Shown here: one piece after another, positions 1 through 10,530 of the stretch
Layout of the letters: every line of letters starts with the position of its first letter
Position numbering within the stretch: position 1 is the first letter of the stretch
Assembly: GCA_950097015.1 (NCBI GenBank)
Contig: CATNEN010000003.1
Span: forward strand, 6,164,001 to 6,228,000
Direction: 5' to 3'
DNA length: 64,000 nt
Source: Macrostomum hystrix
Lineage: Eukaryota; Platyhelminthes; Macrostomidae
Position numbers and translations under genes: made by a program
The notes under the pieces: model-generated
What the model was told of the DNA's origin: nothing
Seen by the model: only the letters and a program-made list of their open reading frames with translations
The model's database searches: none

Positions 1-395
1 TACTCTTTTGTTAGTTTGGCAACTCAACTAATGTCTACAAAATATATCTAGATAGCTTTGTGTAAGTGAATGTAGCATGTTATTTCTAATTGTATTTTAC
101 AATAAGTTATTTGCAGTAACTTGCACCACTATCAATAGCTTTTATTTATGCTATCACCGAAAAAGCAACGATTTAAAATTAACGGATTTACCAATTCGAT
201 AGAATAAGGTAAATCCGGTTAGTTACAGTGAACTTGAAATTGCACACAAATGAAAACTTCAAGATATATAGACTTAACAATGTTCATAATGTATTTGAAT
301 CACGCAAAATTGTTTATCCTAAAAAGAAAGTCATGAAAAAAGCAGAAATAATGTAATTTACTGGATAAACAATCTCGTTACATGAAACTGTCTGC

Positions 396-3337
396 CTATT
401 TAGTCGAAGCAGGGGCTTTCACCGAGCCAGTTGAAGAACCAGACGGTTTCAGAGTTGTAGCCAATGGCAACAATGTTGAACCTGGAGCTGTAGAACCACC
501 GCCACTGCTGCTGACGTGGAAGAAGTAGAGCTGGAAAATAATTGCGAGGCTCAACTAAATCTGGCACCCATTTAACAGTTGGGGGAACTGAGTTATGCAA
601 AATTAGATTCTTGTAATAACGGGAATAAATGATCCATAGAGTGGTTCTTGCTAAAGGGCTATAGTAACAGAAACTGTTGTGAAGTCTGGAATCGAACCCC
701 CGACCTTTAAGTCGAAGATTCTGAAGCTCTAACCACAATCTAGGTTACAAATCACTTTAAAATGAACACACAGTTATCATCATAGGAGTTGATCGAAAAA
801 GTTTTTATCAAAACTTTTTATCATAGAGGAATTGTGGAATCAATATTTGTATTACAAATGTACAAATAGGCATAGTTACTCCCACCCTTGGGGAGTCCGT
901 GGCAGAGCGGTTACCGCGTTTCCCTCTCGCGCCAGGATCCCTGAGCTCGATTCCGAGGCGAGGCCATATTAATTTGGGGCGCAGCCGCGGAGAGAAGGCT
1001 TTGGGGGCTTGCCATGCAATTTACACTCTTGAGTGCCAACCTCCAAGGCACTATCTATCTATTTGCAGGGGGCCCGGGGCACTTGTCGCACAAGCGACGG
1101 AGCGGCACGCCCCCAGACCGGCGAACTAGGCGCTTTAGCGCCCATCGCGCCGCCTCCCCTGAGCAGGCACCACACACAGCAGCACAGACCAGCCGGGGAG
1201 GGCAGGAGGCACCCAGAATAGGCAGCAGTGTCCCCCACCCCCGCCCCACACGCACAGAGCAGACCAAGCCGGGGCGGAAGGCTGATAAGAAATCAGTCCT
1301 CAGGGGGAGCCGGGTGATGAGTGTACACTTATCCAATCGCGCTGACGGAAGTCCAGAAAGCGCGCGGCGGTGTACACCTGCCCTCCAGCCACCCCCCGCA
1401 AGGTCTCACGCCCCAGCGCCAACGCACACAACTCACACAACGCAGAACAGGCACACAGAAGGTAGGAGCGAAGCTATTATTTCAAGCTTTGATTGCACGA
1501 AATATGGTGCACCTCCGCCGGTCGCTACTGTCCAAACCCCCCAAGTCCCGAAATTAATCGTGACTTGAAGGGTGAATCGAACTAGCGTCCATTGGAGTGC
1601 GAGGCAGCGACGTTAGCCGCTGACCCACTCGCCCCAACCTCCAAGGCACAGTGAGTGTACACTGCCTGACGATGAGAAAGTCAGGGCAGATGTACACACC
1701 TGTGTAAGCGTGTGCCTGCGTACAGTATCTGTGTGCGTGTGTGCTCAGGAGTCAGCGGAATGGGCTGAATTGCATCCTCGCTGGCTGCGGGTCTAATGTT
1801 ATTTTAACCGTTTTACCAAAAAACCTGCAGGTTAAACAAACCTTAAATCCGACAGCCAGTAAAGCGTGCAACAGCATAGCAACCGTTAATAGACCAATAG
1901 CTGTTCGCCGTTCACCAGAAGACACGCTGGGCCATAGAGCTAAAGCTAGCACAATGCCAGATAGAACTAGAGCCAATAGGATTAGAATCCATTGAAGAAT
2001 GGCTAATTGTATAACGCACAATATAGCCACAGGAATATAGATAGACAATGAATAGCCGTACAGGCACAGCAGCTCCAGGTAGGCATATTTCTCAGGCAAT
2101 TGTCGCCACCAGGCTACAGCCCACAATAGCAGTGGTACTAGCCACCAATACAGATAGATTGCTGTAGCGGCGAATGTAACTTTGCGAAAATCGTACACCC
2201 AGATATAATCTCCACCGGATGCGGATGTTTGAAAGTAATCGGCCAAATTGCCGGCGATAGCTGTTGTAAATATAAGCGTAGTGCAAATCCAGAATGGGCC
2301 GTATAGATCTGGCGAATGGCGAATATCGTCCGCTACTAGGTTGCGACCTGGGCGTGGCACGAACGAGCTGAGAATACGTTTGCCAACCTGCGAGCATGGT
2401 TAGTATGGGATAATTCAAGTTGGATACTTTTAAGGTAGGGTAGAGAGCGTGATGGGAAACACGAGAGGGCGAAAGAGGGAGGAAGAGAAAGGGAAGGAGA
2501 GAGAATAAAATGGGGAAGGAGCGGATGAAGAGTGAAGGCAGAGAGGGAGAGAGTGAAGGGAGAGAATGAAGGGAGGGGGGAGTGAATAGAGGCAGTGGTT
2601 GGAAAAAAACTGAGAACTATCATGTGTGAATGAAGTTTTGAATGTGTCAGGGAGAATGTAGAGGTAGAGAACTTACAAGATTACTGATAATAAACTATCC
2701 AACTACTATTATGTTAGTATATAGTCGCAAAAACTAACCTGATTAGTATCAACATTGAAGAATCTTTGATAATAGGCCATAGACAGTACGCTAGGCTTTT
2801 TCTCTGGTTCACCGTCTGCACCATCGGAACCATCTTGACGACTGCCACCCTCGCGCAATAGCTGGGCTTGATCGCTGGAGCGTCCACTACTATCATACTG
2901 AACTTCGTCATCCTCTTCACCTTCGCCAAGACCAATAGAGGTGTCCCTAGCTGGGAAGTCTTTGTGCGGACTGTTTAAGTCAACTTTGGTGTATTCAATG
3001 TCTGGCGGGTAAATGAAGGAATTGGATATGAAGGCACACAATCACACAGGTTTGTACATCTGTTTTGACCTTCACTCTAGAATCATGCTTAAGGACTTTA
3101 ACAAACTCTACCATGCAAAATGTAGCTAAAGTTTCCATTAAATAAATCTCAATCTAAGCCTCCATCTTGGTAATGTTCTTGGTAATAATCTTCACTATTG
3201 TCTATCTTATATGTCTTGACTATAATGACTTTTACTATAAAAACTATATAGTGACCCCATTCATTATTAGAGAATTTTGTAACAAATTTCTTACAAAAAG
3301 TTTGCAAAATTAACTTACCTCTGAAATTTCTTGCCAT
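396..3337 (-). CDS. YIPF1/2: YIPF1/YIPF2-type Yip1-domain Golgi membrane protein, complete, 4 exons
   Basis: Exons (minus strand): 3319-3337, 2739-3001, 1842-2387, 396-530. Phases agree (1, 0, 0), giving 320 aa, close to the 306-316 aa I recall for vertebrate YIPF1/YIPF2. The start is ATG at 3337 (MARNFR), with donor GTAAGT right after. The N-terminus is hydrophilic and acidic (GEGEEDDEVQYDSS), followed by YYQRFFNVDTNQ, the family's pre-Yip1 motif. Exon 3 carries PDLYGPFWICTT, the FRKVT loop and about five membrane segments near residues 125-143, 165-186, 199-221, 225-246 and 255-273. Exon 4 begins LYFF, as in the vertebrate proteins, and ends in a Ser/Thr/Gly-rich tail. Family role (known): multi-pass proteins of the Golgi/early secretory pathway that bind Rab GTPases and maintain Golgi organisation. 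Intron 3 (531-1841) contains the nested SINEs. The gene is probably the single invertebrate orthologue of the YIPF1/2 pair. Confidence 0.93.
675..745 (-). other. tRNA-like remnant in YIPF intron 3
   Basis: On the minus strand this stretch has a good B-box (GGGGTTCGATTCC) and an A-box-like TGTGGTTAGAGC at roughly tRNA spacing. The acceptor and T stems do not pair convincingly, so I do not call a functional tRNA. It is probably an old tRNA-derived SINE head. Confidence 0.3.
893..1795 (+). mobile_element. SINE-A copy 1 (tRNA-derived), split by a later SINE-B insertion
   Basis: The head has A-box TGGCAGAGCGG and B-box GAGCTCGATTCC, followed by a body that resumes after 1635 (CACTGCCTGACGATGAGAAA, then CTCAGGAGTCAGCGGAATGG, then CTCGCTGGCTGCGGGTCTA). 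The same body occurs in reverse at 50603-50915. The left part (893-1051) and right part (1636-1795) are separated by SINE-B. The right end lies about 45 bp from the exon 3 donor of the YIPF gene. Pol III transcription is inferred only from the boxes. Confidence 0.8.
1052..1635 (-). mobile_element. SINE-B copy 1 (tRNA-derived, about 585 bp) with exact target duplication
   Basis: Read on the minus strand, it starts GGGGCGAGTGGGTCAGCGGC (A-box TGGGTCAGCGGC), has B-box CTAGTTCGATTC, and ends in a short ATAG simple-repeat tail. It is flanked by the 14-bp direct repeat AACCTCCAAGGCAC (1038-1051 and 1636-1649), the signature of LINE-assisted insertion. It landed inside SINE-A. A near-identical copy sits at 55910-56514, so the family appears recently active. 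Its GC-rich body makes several spurious open frames. Confidence 0.85.
2435..2590. repeat. Purine-rich (GA) tract in YIPF intron 2
   Basis: Almost uninterrupted A/G on the plus strand, with GAGAGG, GAAGG and GGGAGA words. On the coding strand this is a long polypyrimidine run ending about 50 bp before the exon 3 acceptor (CAG at 2390-2388). It lies within intron 2 (2388-2738). Confidence 0.7.
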
Positions 3338-3999
3338 CTTCTTTGGTGTGATTTTAATAACAATTTAATTCTGAAAACATAGAATGATTTTTGTTGTTAA
3401 AAAGCATTCTTGTTGTTTAATATGTATAATATAGATTATAGACTATCTATAATCTTATTAGTCTAATAAAATAAACTGCCTATATTTAATTTTATAACCT
3501 TGCATCAAAAGTTGCTTCAAATATACATTTGTTTATGCAATATAATAATTTTCTACTAGTTCAGCATAACTTTTTATATTTAAGATAATGCTCAAACTTA
3601 TTGCTGTTTTTTGATTACATTGAATAGTATTCTTTTGATTAAACACGGGATTCAAACATAATTGGAAATAATATTTCATATCAGGTTTTTCATTTATTAA
3701 AGTATTAATTGAGTGAAATGTGCACAGTGTGCATATTGACATGTCTGTCATGCGCAACTATTGATCATGTGTTATATGACTTAAAACCTTTTAGGTTTTC
3801 AAAACCAACCAGTCACAAGACCTTGCAATTAAGTCATTGCTAATAAAAAACAACATTTTTAGGAAATTACCAGATAGTCACAATTAAGTATACAAATTTC
3901 AATCAATAAGATAACTAGTACATTTTTTTACATTTTAGCTTATAATGTATTGCTTTTGTGGCTGATATGGCCTCAAATATTGATCTTCTGATATGCTAC
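3338..3999. other. AT-rich intergenic DNA upstream of the YIPF gene
   Basis: I see no open frame, RNA gene or clear repeat. The YIPF promoter must lie here, but I recognise no specific element. Confidence 0.5.
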
Positions 4000-4765
4000 C
4001 ATACATGCGCAACACCCGGCTGAACTGGCCGAACCAGCTGGGTGAAACAAGGGCCAAGCAAGGTAAGTCGCAAAAACCAATCAACCAAGTGCAAAAATCG
4101 AAGGGGGGACCAAGGGACAAAAAAGGAAGGCGTGAAGAAGAGGAAAAAGGGGAGAGAAAAAAAGAGCAAATGAGAGCAAACTAAGTTGTAAATGTAGTAG
4201 GGATGCTTTTATCTTTTTTTAAGTCAAATTCATACCTATGCTCTTTGTTTTAATGCTCCAAATATTTTTATATGTAAAATATTATAAATATTCTGTCAAA
4301 TTCATTCATTTAAACAAACCTTTTTTGTGTATATAAACGAGTGCAATTCTTGTGAGACAAAGCAATGTGCCAGTGTGGCGAAAAGCAAATAAGCTATAAC
4401 TGAGTAAGAAGGTGTTGAGTTGGTTATTTGAGGCTGTGACCCTCTGATCCACAGAAAATGCCTAGCAGAGACTGGAGAATAAGAGACCAGTGCCTTAGAG
4501 GGATAAACTGCTCATGCCAGTGCAGAAGCGCTACCTAGGAGAAGCTCACAACGTAAGAGTTGTGATGTTAAAATGGCCCTTTTCAGGGCCACCAAGTTAA
4601 AGACATGGAGAGTGTGAATAGTAGAGAAGGAGCTAAAAGAATGGAAGAGGCCAAAAGATACGCTACCAAGAGAGAGAAAAGAAGCAGTCATAAGCCCTGA
4701 TTACATAAATAAAGCAAAAACTAAGTTGCATGGCTGGCTAAACTTTGGGAGGTTGCACATGTATG
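4000..4765. mobile_element. hAT-like non-autonomous transposon (MITE) copy 1, with extra cargo
   Basis: It begins CATACATGCGCAAC and ends GTTGCACATGTATG (imperfect inverted termini), flanked by the exact 8-bp direct repeat TATGCTAC (3992-3999 and 4766-4773). The outer parts match copy 2 at 6259-6530, but about 510 bp of unrelated sequence (roughly 4198-4708) is present only here. An 8-bp duplication is typical of hAT elements; the termini are otherwise unassigned. No transposase is encoded. Confidence 0.85.
4575..4590 (+). promoter_or_regulatory. Histone-type mRNA 3' stem-loop inside the MITE cargo
   Basis: GGCCCTTTTCAGGGCC forms a six-pair stem with a four-base TTTC loop, followed by ACCA and a purine-rich AAAGACATGGAGAG. 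This fits the consensus of replication-dependent histone 3' ends (GGYYCU UUUC ARRRCC then ACC), bound by SLBP. A TATA-like ATATAAA lies at about 4330. No intact histone reading frame lies between them; frames are broken by stops. A decayed or captured histone gene end is my inference. Confidence 0.55.
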
Positions 4766-4773
4766 TATGCTAC

Positions 4774-6250
4774 ACTGAGCTAAGCAGCTTCCTATGTTTT
4801 GGACTTGCTGCTTTGAAAATGGCAATAGAACCCTTTCCTATCAGAACTGTGCACTAATGATTGTCAAATAACTCTGTCTTCTGATATAAAGTGACTGCTA
4901 TGCTTATTTTTGATGATAGTAACAACCACAAGTGGTAACATTATTGCTAGTTCAACATGAGCATTGTAGCTTAAAGATATCACTACAAAAACTTTTTAAT
5001 GCTGCATATGTAAGCCTAGGCTATATATAAGTAGAAATGTTTTTTTTATTTTAGTAAACTTAATTGGAAATCACTATTTACAACTTCTGACTGTCCTAAT
5101 GAGTAGGCCTAATGACATATCTACATTGTATAGTAGGTGACTAGGATCAAATCAATATCTCATTATAGGCCTAAGAATATCTTCTATTGTAACAATTATA
5201 GTGTAAAACTAGGAGTTTGAAATGCTTTAGTAATGTTTTTCACAACTTATTCTCCAACATTCCAATGTGCATATATATGATTTTAATCAGAAGAATAATT
5301 AGCAAGAGAATAATAATCCTGATAAGATTAAAAGACCAAAGGGGTTTCATAAAGACACTTTGGTAGGACTATGGCTTAAAGCCAGATGTAAGAGAGAAAG
5401 ACATTTTAGAAGCACTAGAACACTAGCCAACTTGCATTAGGCTAGGCCCCTACTTCTTGGTGGCAAAAATGCTAACTGCAAAATGGAGTTGGAAGCTCAC
5501 TGGGCACATTTGCTCTAACAACAATACTAGGCCTAGCATCAGCAGAGCCTATGGTCATGGTAGTTGTCAGAATGTCAAAAAGTATGATGGTCAAGCAAGC
5601 TAGGGTAATGTATCATCAACCGAACAAGAATTTTAACTCCTTCCTTGGTCTCATGTAAGACAGAAACAAGCCATTGTGTTTCACCGAACAACTAATTTAA
5701 AAGTCAAAGAAATTATCTATAAGCTGAGGCATGTCATGCAACGAAGCATTAAAAGGAAGGAAAGATATAGATGTTTCAGTAGAAATTTTTATCACAAAAG
5801 CATACTTTTTAACAACATTTTATCAGCATGTACTTTATACTAAGATTGTATGCGGTTGCTTTCCAATTAAATGACCATAAATGTAGTTATTTATAGAGCA
5901 TGAAAAATACTATCAAATGACATAATTCATGATAGTTCACTCCTTAAAATAAGATTAAACCACTCACTCAAATTGTAAAACCGAACATCAAATTCTCCGT
6001 TCAGTTTGAAGATATATGAAAATCATTGTTTGGTTTTAGATGAAAAACATGAATACCTTTTTTCCTATTTGACAAAATAGCAAAAGCATATACTCTTTAG
6101 AAAGATGTAACTGTTTTCTATAACTTGGCTTTTGATTTATAATCATATCTTAAATAGAAAATCTGTAGCTTAGGTTTGAAGTTAAAAAAATCCATATTCT
6201 TGTTTGGTTGATGATACATTACCCTACCAATTATGTGTAAGGCCTAATTG
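4774..6250. other. Intergenic DNA between the two hAT-like MITEs
   Basis: AT-rich sequence with scattered TAGGCCTA words. I find no gene, RNA gene or structured repeat. Confidence 0.5.
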
Positions 6251-6258
6251 ATTTCAAT

Positions 6259-6530
6259 CATACATGCACAACACCTGGCCGATCTGGCTAGGTGAAACGA
6301 GGGCTAAGCAAGGTAAGTCGCAAAAACCAATTAACCAAGCGCAAAAAAATCAAAGGGGGGACCAAGGGACAAAAAAGGAAGGCGTGAAGAAAAGGAAAAA
6401 GGGGAGAGAAAAAGAGAGCAAATAAGAGCAAACTAAGTCGTAAATAGAGCAATGAAACGAACTAAGTCGCAAATGAGAGCAAAAACTAAGTCGCACGGCC
6501 AGCTAAGATTTGGGAGGTTGTGCATGTATG
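6259..6530. mobile_element. hAT-like MITE copy 2 (272 bp)
   Basis: It runs from CATACATGCACAAC to GTTGTGCATGTATG, a perfect 14-bp terminal inverted repeat. The exact 8-bp target duplication ATTTCAAT is at 6251-6258 and 6531-6538. Internally it has tandem copies of a short motif (ACTAAGTCG plus AGAGCAAA). It has no coding capacity. It is the simple form of the element seen at 4000-4765. Confidence 0.9.
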
Positions 6531-6949
6531 ATTTCAATTTTAAATTTGTGTTGCTAGCTTGCCTTGATTTGATTCCTTATGCAAGGATATTTTTTGGGTT
6601 GGCACACTACTAGACCTATGCTATCTAAGTACACCAGGGCCTACTTTGATATCTACTTGGCTTGTTGTTTGTAATTCTTTATTTTTACTAAAATTTACAT
6701 TTCCTATTATAAAGAAGTTGTCTAAACTGTTGTTAAACTATATATTTTAATTAATGTGAAAAAAATGCAAAACTAGAGGATTGCCTGTCAAAGCTAGGCC
6801 TATGTGTCAAAAGAATAATTATCAGTGAAAACTGTAAAAAAATATATATATACTTGAGATTTACAAATTAAGAAGTGTCTTACAACTCAGACACAGAAGC
6901 ACCAATGCACCATTTGTTTCTGAAATAAGCAACCACTACGCTCAATAGC

Positions 6950-7075
6950 ACATGCACCCTATGACCTACCGTTTAGTAGGGTGAAAGGGCATGAAAGCGC
7001 GATTTAACCGCGTCTAGACGCCATCGTTTTACGAGATCTTTTCCATCTAGACGGTAGGTCACAGGTTGGCACATG
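6950..7075. repeat. Imperfect inverted repeat, probable small foldback element
   Basis: The arms contain TGACCTACCGT (left, about 6962) and ACGGTAGGTCA (right, about 7060), with weaker pairing extending outward (CACATGCACC versus GGTTGGCACATG). Between them is the palindrome CGTCTAGACG. No target duplication was found. Confidence 0.5.
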
Positions 7076-7676
7076 GGTTTTTCTGTTTAAACAGAAAATC
7101 CAGCAATTAACAATTTAAAAAAAAGTATTAACTTTTTGTTACAACTTAACAAAGTTTTACTTAATTTTAAATATTTCAACAGATTTTTACTAGAAAATTA
7201 CATGATAGTTATAAATTAAACTATTTTGAATAATTTATATTTATTAATACATTATCTTTTGTACTTTTTAAACGTGTGTTGCAGTTCCTGGAAGGACAAC
7301 GAAAGTCTTAAACGTCAATTTACAAGCTAGGCCCTACATACGGGTCCGACTTTCAGGCCGCTAAATAACGATCTAAGCAAACATTCTGTGTCGAATTGGT
7401 ATGAATTAAATAGTAACCCTTGAGCAAAAACAACGCTCTTTTCGTATTGAGCAAACATTTTACTAGGCCTATGTCAAATGCTTTTGCACATTTTTTAGTC
7501 ACTTCGAAATGTAGCTGTATACATAAATCGTTGAATCCTATTCATCATCACCATCAAATGCAAGCTAGATTTTGGCTATAGGCCGATTGCTACCCACCTA
7601 TTGTTGCTAAGTCAATATGCTTGGCTAAGCAAATTATACTATATTTGACTTAGTCAATAGTCACATACAAGTTAGG

Positions 7677-8133
7677 GTACCTGGACACTTCGTCATCTTA
7701 CAACTTCGTCACCCAGATGACAATCTGTCCAATATCTCAGAGGGTGGATGACGAAGAGACTTAGACTTGTGGACACTTCGTCATCTATAAAACAAGTTTT
7801 CAAAGTTACAACAGAACCACCCCTCCCTACCTCCTCACACTGTGTTGGCACCTATTTTTTAACTCTTATAATGAAATCAGTTTTGACACCTCTTTTTGAC
7901 AATTTAGAGTGTGAAGTGTGTTCACACCTCTGCCCCACCACCCCACCCTCACTTTATTGATGACAAACTTGATTAGGCCTACTTGTTATTAGTAGATGAC
8001 AAACTGACTAAACTTTAAAGCATGCCAATTGGCTGGATAATGAAGTGTCCTATCTTCCAAGTGGATGACGAAGTTGTAAGATGACGAAGTTGTAAGATGA
8101 CGAAGTTGTAAGATGACGGGGTGTCTAGGATCC
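7677..8133. mobile_element. TIR element of about 457 bp with tandem end motifs
   Basis: The left end CTGGACACTTCGTCATCTTA and the reverse complement of the right end (CTAGACACCCCGTCATCTTA) match over about 35 bp. At the right end the motif TGTAAGATGACGAAGT is repeated three to four times. There is no coding capacity and no certain target duplication. It lies about 30 bp left of the larger element starting at 8171. Confidence 0.65.
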
Positions 8134-8170
8134 GACCAATAGGACATAATACTGGAACTTAAGGGCACAG

Positions 8171-8280
8171 GGGTACCGATCACTTTGGCAACAAGTCACT
8201 TCGGCGACAGTCATTTTGGCAACAAGTCATTTCAATGAATTGACTTTGGAGACAAGTTTTGATCACTTAGGCAATAATTA
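8171..8280 (+). repeat. Left inverted copy of the TIR-like repeat
   Basis: It contains CACTTTGGCAACAAGTC, TCATTTTGGCAACAAGTC and AAGTTTTGATCACTTAGG. The reverse complement of 17640-17755 carries the same words in the same order with modest divergence. Confidence 0.75.
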
Positions 8281-8385
8281 TCCCCGAAAGATTATACCTG
8301 ACTCGATCATAAAACAATTTCATGCACAAAGTTTCAGATCACGCCAGTGTGTTATAGTTGATCACACTAGTTAGGTCGAAGTGCA

Positions 8386-8458
8386 GTCCGGAAAAATTGC
8401 CAACGAGGAGCGAAGCGAGCGAAGCGAGCGTAGCTCCTCGTTGGCAATTTTTTCGGAC
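8386..8458. repeat. Long hairpin (26-bp arms, 21-base loop)
   Basis: The left arm begins GTCCGGAAAAATTGCC and ends CGAGGAGC; the right arm is its reverse complement with one mismatch. The loop is made of GAAGCGAGC repeats. It sits close to the left end of the candidate 9.6-kb element. Confidence 0.85.
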
Positions 8459-8871
8459 AAACGAGACCGATATAAGATTGCCCGGAGACTCCCCCAACGT
8501 AAAATCAACGTTTTAGAAACTAAAATTGATGCAGAATTAAAACCACTTCAGATGAAACCATGTGTGACCCCTCTATGGACGTAAAACATTTAGGGCTACA
8601 AGATGAGCGACGTGAAAGTTCCATAGCAACGCGTCTTGGTTGCCATGGCAACAAAAAAGTGACTTTTTTTAGACCCGTCGAAATCTTGAATCTCAAAAAA
8701 TAAGGATTCACAATATGGACTCAAAAATTGATTGAACCCAACTTTTGGCGAATTTTCAGACCTTCAAGACACTGATTGGTTATTTTCCGCTAAATGCTTA
8801 CCTTGATAGGTAATTCTGTAAAAGTGTGTTTTTTAAGTGTCAAAAAATGCGCATTTTTATCAACTTTCAAC

Positions 8872-8919
8872 TGACGCAGCTCAAAGGTCGCGCGTCAGCG
8901 CGACCTTTGAGCTGCGTCA
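8872..8919. repeat. Perfect 48-bp palindrome with 22-bp arms
   Basis: The arms begin TGACGCAGCTCAAAGGTCG and are separated by only four bases (GTCA). A smaller palindrome, AAAAATGCGCATTTTT, lies about 25 bp to its left. No coding role is apparent. Confidence 0.9.
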
Positions 8920-9472
8920 TTCTAACGATGACACCTGGGACTCTTACATGACGCACGACTTTAACCAAGATACTCACTTTAACTGTACATTCGCACCTGT
9001 TAATTACATTCGAATATTCGACGGGTAGGTATTCGAACCGAAATAAAGGAAATTCAACCTTGTTGCGAGACTCTAAAAAGTACATGAATGCGGTCATTTA
9101 GGTAAGATCTACATGTTTATAGTACATTTTGAGCCGTTTCGTTGCACTGACTCTGAGCCATACACTGCTAAAGTCGATAAACGTGATTTAGGCTATTTTT
9201 ATGCATTTTTCATGATACAAATGTACAAAAAATAAGAAACGACGACATGCTAGGAAAATCAGACTTTTTAGGCAAGGTGCACAACTAAATTGCGCACAAT
9301 ATGTATATCTTGAAATTTCGTCTTAGTCTATTGACGTCGCTGCCGGTACAGAAATGTACTTTAACGACGGTACGGGGGGCTTGCATATCGAACATACTTT
9401 TTAGCCTGTAACTTTTGAGCGGATTACCGGAGCACGACGCACTTGGTGTCATTGAACTACATTTTAGATGTA

Positions 9473-10530
9473 CTTTAATTTGAATGTATGTTCGCTGTCA
9501 TTGCACGATGCGTTGTACACCTCAGGTCAGGTCACGTGACTTGCTGGAAATGAAATAATGACTTTGTACCTATACTAAGGATAGGTGAAGCGTAAGAATG
9601 AGCCAAAATTTGTACTTATTAGAAACACCTAGATGACTACTGTCAGAAAAAATGATATTCACGTCTGTCAGTTGCAAAATTTTGTTATAATTGACTTTTA
9701 AAATCAAAAAACGTGATTTTGTGCAAAAACAACCCATATGAGCACACATAGGGTGAAAAATTTATTGATTTTCGCTATGAGGTTCTTAGCTTCCAAGAGC
9801 ACTATTGTGCCCAGTAAACACGTACAGATGACTGCTATCTTCGTTAGTGTGCGAAAATTCGTATTTTTACGCTAATAACATTTACCGAATTACGAGGTTC
9901 CGGTGTTATGCGTTTTTTTTGCTATATTTCACGCTGCCATTTATTAATGATGCTACGCCAGGCCCTCAGTGTGGTGTCAATAATTAGCATTTAAAAAGTG
10001 CTTTAATTTGAGTGTATGTTCGCTGGCATTGCACGATGCGTTGTACACCTCAGGCCAGGTCACGTGACTTGCTGGAAATGAAATAATGACTTTGTACCTA
10101 TACTAAGGATAGGTGAAGCATAAGAATGACCCATATTAGTACTTATTAGAAACATCTAGATGACGACTCTCAGAAAAAGTGAGATTCACGTCTGTCAGTT
10201 GCAAAAAAAATTTATAATTGACTCTCAAAATCGAAAAACGTGATTTTGTGCAAAAACAACCCATTTGAGCACTACATAGGGCGGAAAATATATTAATTTT
10301 CGCTATGAGGTTCTTAGCTTCCAAGAGCACTATTGTGCCCAGTAAACACGTACAGATGACTGCCATCTTCGTTAGTGTGCGAAAATTCGTATTTTGACGC
10401 TATTAACATTTTACCGAATTACGAGGTTCCGGTACTATGCGTTTTTTGCTATATTTCACGCTGCCATTTATTAACGATGCTACGCCAGGCCTTCAGTGTG
10501 GTGTCAATAAATAGCATTTAGCAAGTGCTT
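9473..10530. repeat. Tandem direct duplication of a 528-bp unit
   Basis: Unit A (about 9473-10000) and unit B (about 10001-10528) match along their length with scattered substitutions. For example, TGCGTTGTACACCTCAGG recurs at a 528-bp offset, as do GAGGTTCTTAGCTTCCAAG and GATGCTACGCCAGGCC. No open frame is conserved between the copies. Confidence 0.85.

Noticed and set aside
675-745. Candidate tRNA gene on the minus strand
   Set aside because: Internal boxes are present but acceptor and T stems do not pair; treated as a SINE remnant.
893-965. Candidate tRNA (Leu/Ser-like) gene
   Set aside because: It continues directly into the repeated SINE-A body found at three other loci, so it is a SINE head, not a free tRNA gene.
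899-1568. Several overlapping GC-rich open frames
   Set aside because: They lie in SINE-A and SINE-B and recur at 55884-56445. The elements are tRNA-derived and non-coding.
4360-4575. Decayed histone H4 coding region upstream of the stem-loop
   Set aside because: Only a weak, short resemblance (AAGGTGTTG and a few arginines) and many stops. The stem-loop stands on its own, but histone coding similarity cannot be supported.
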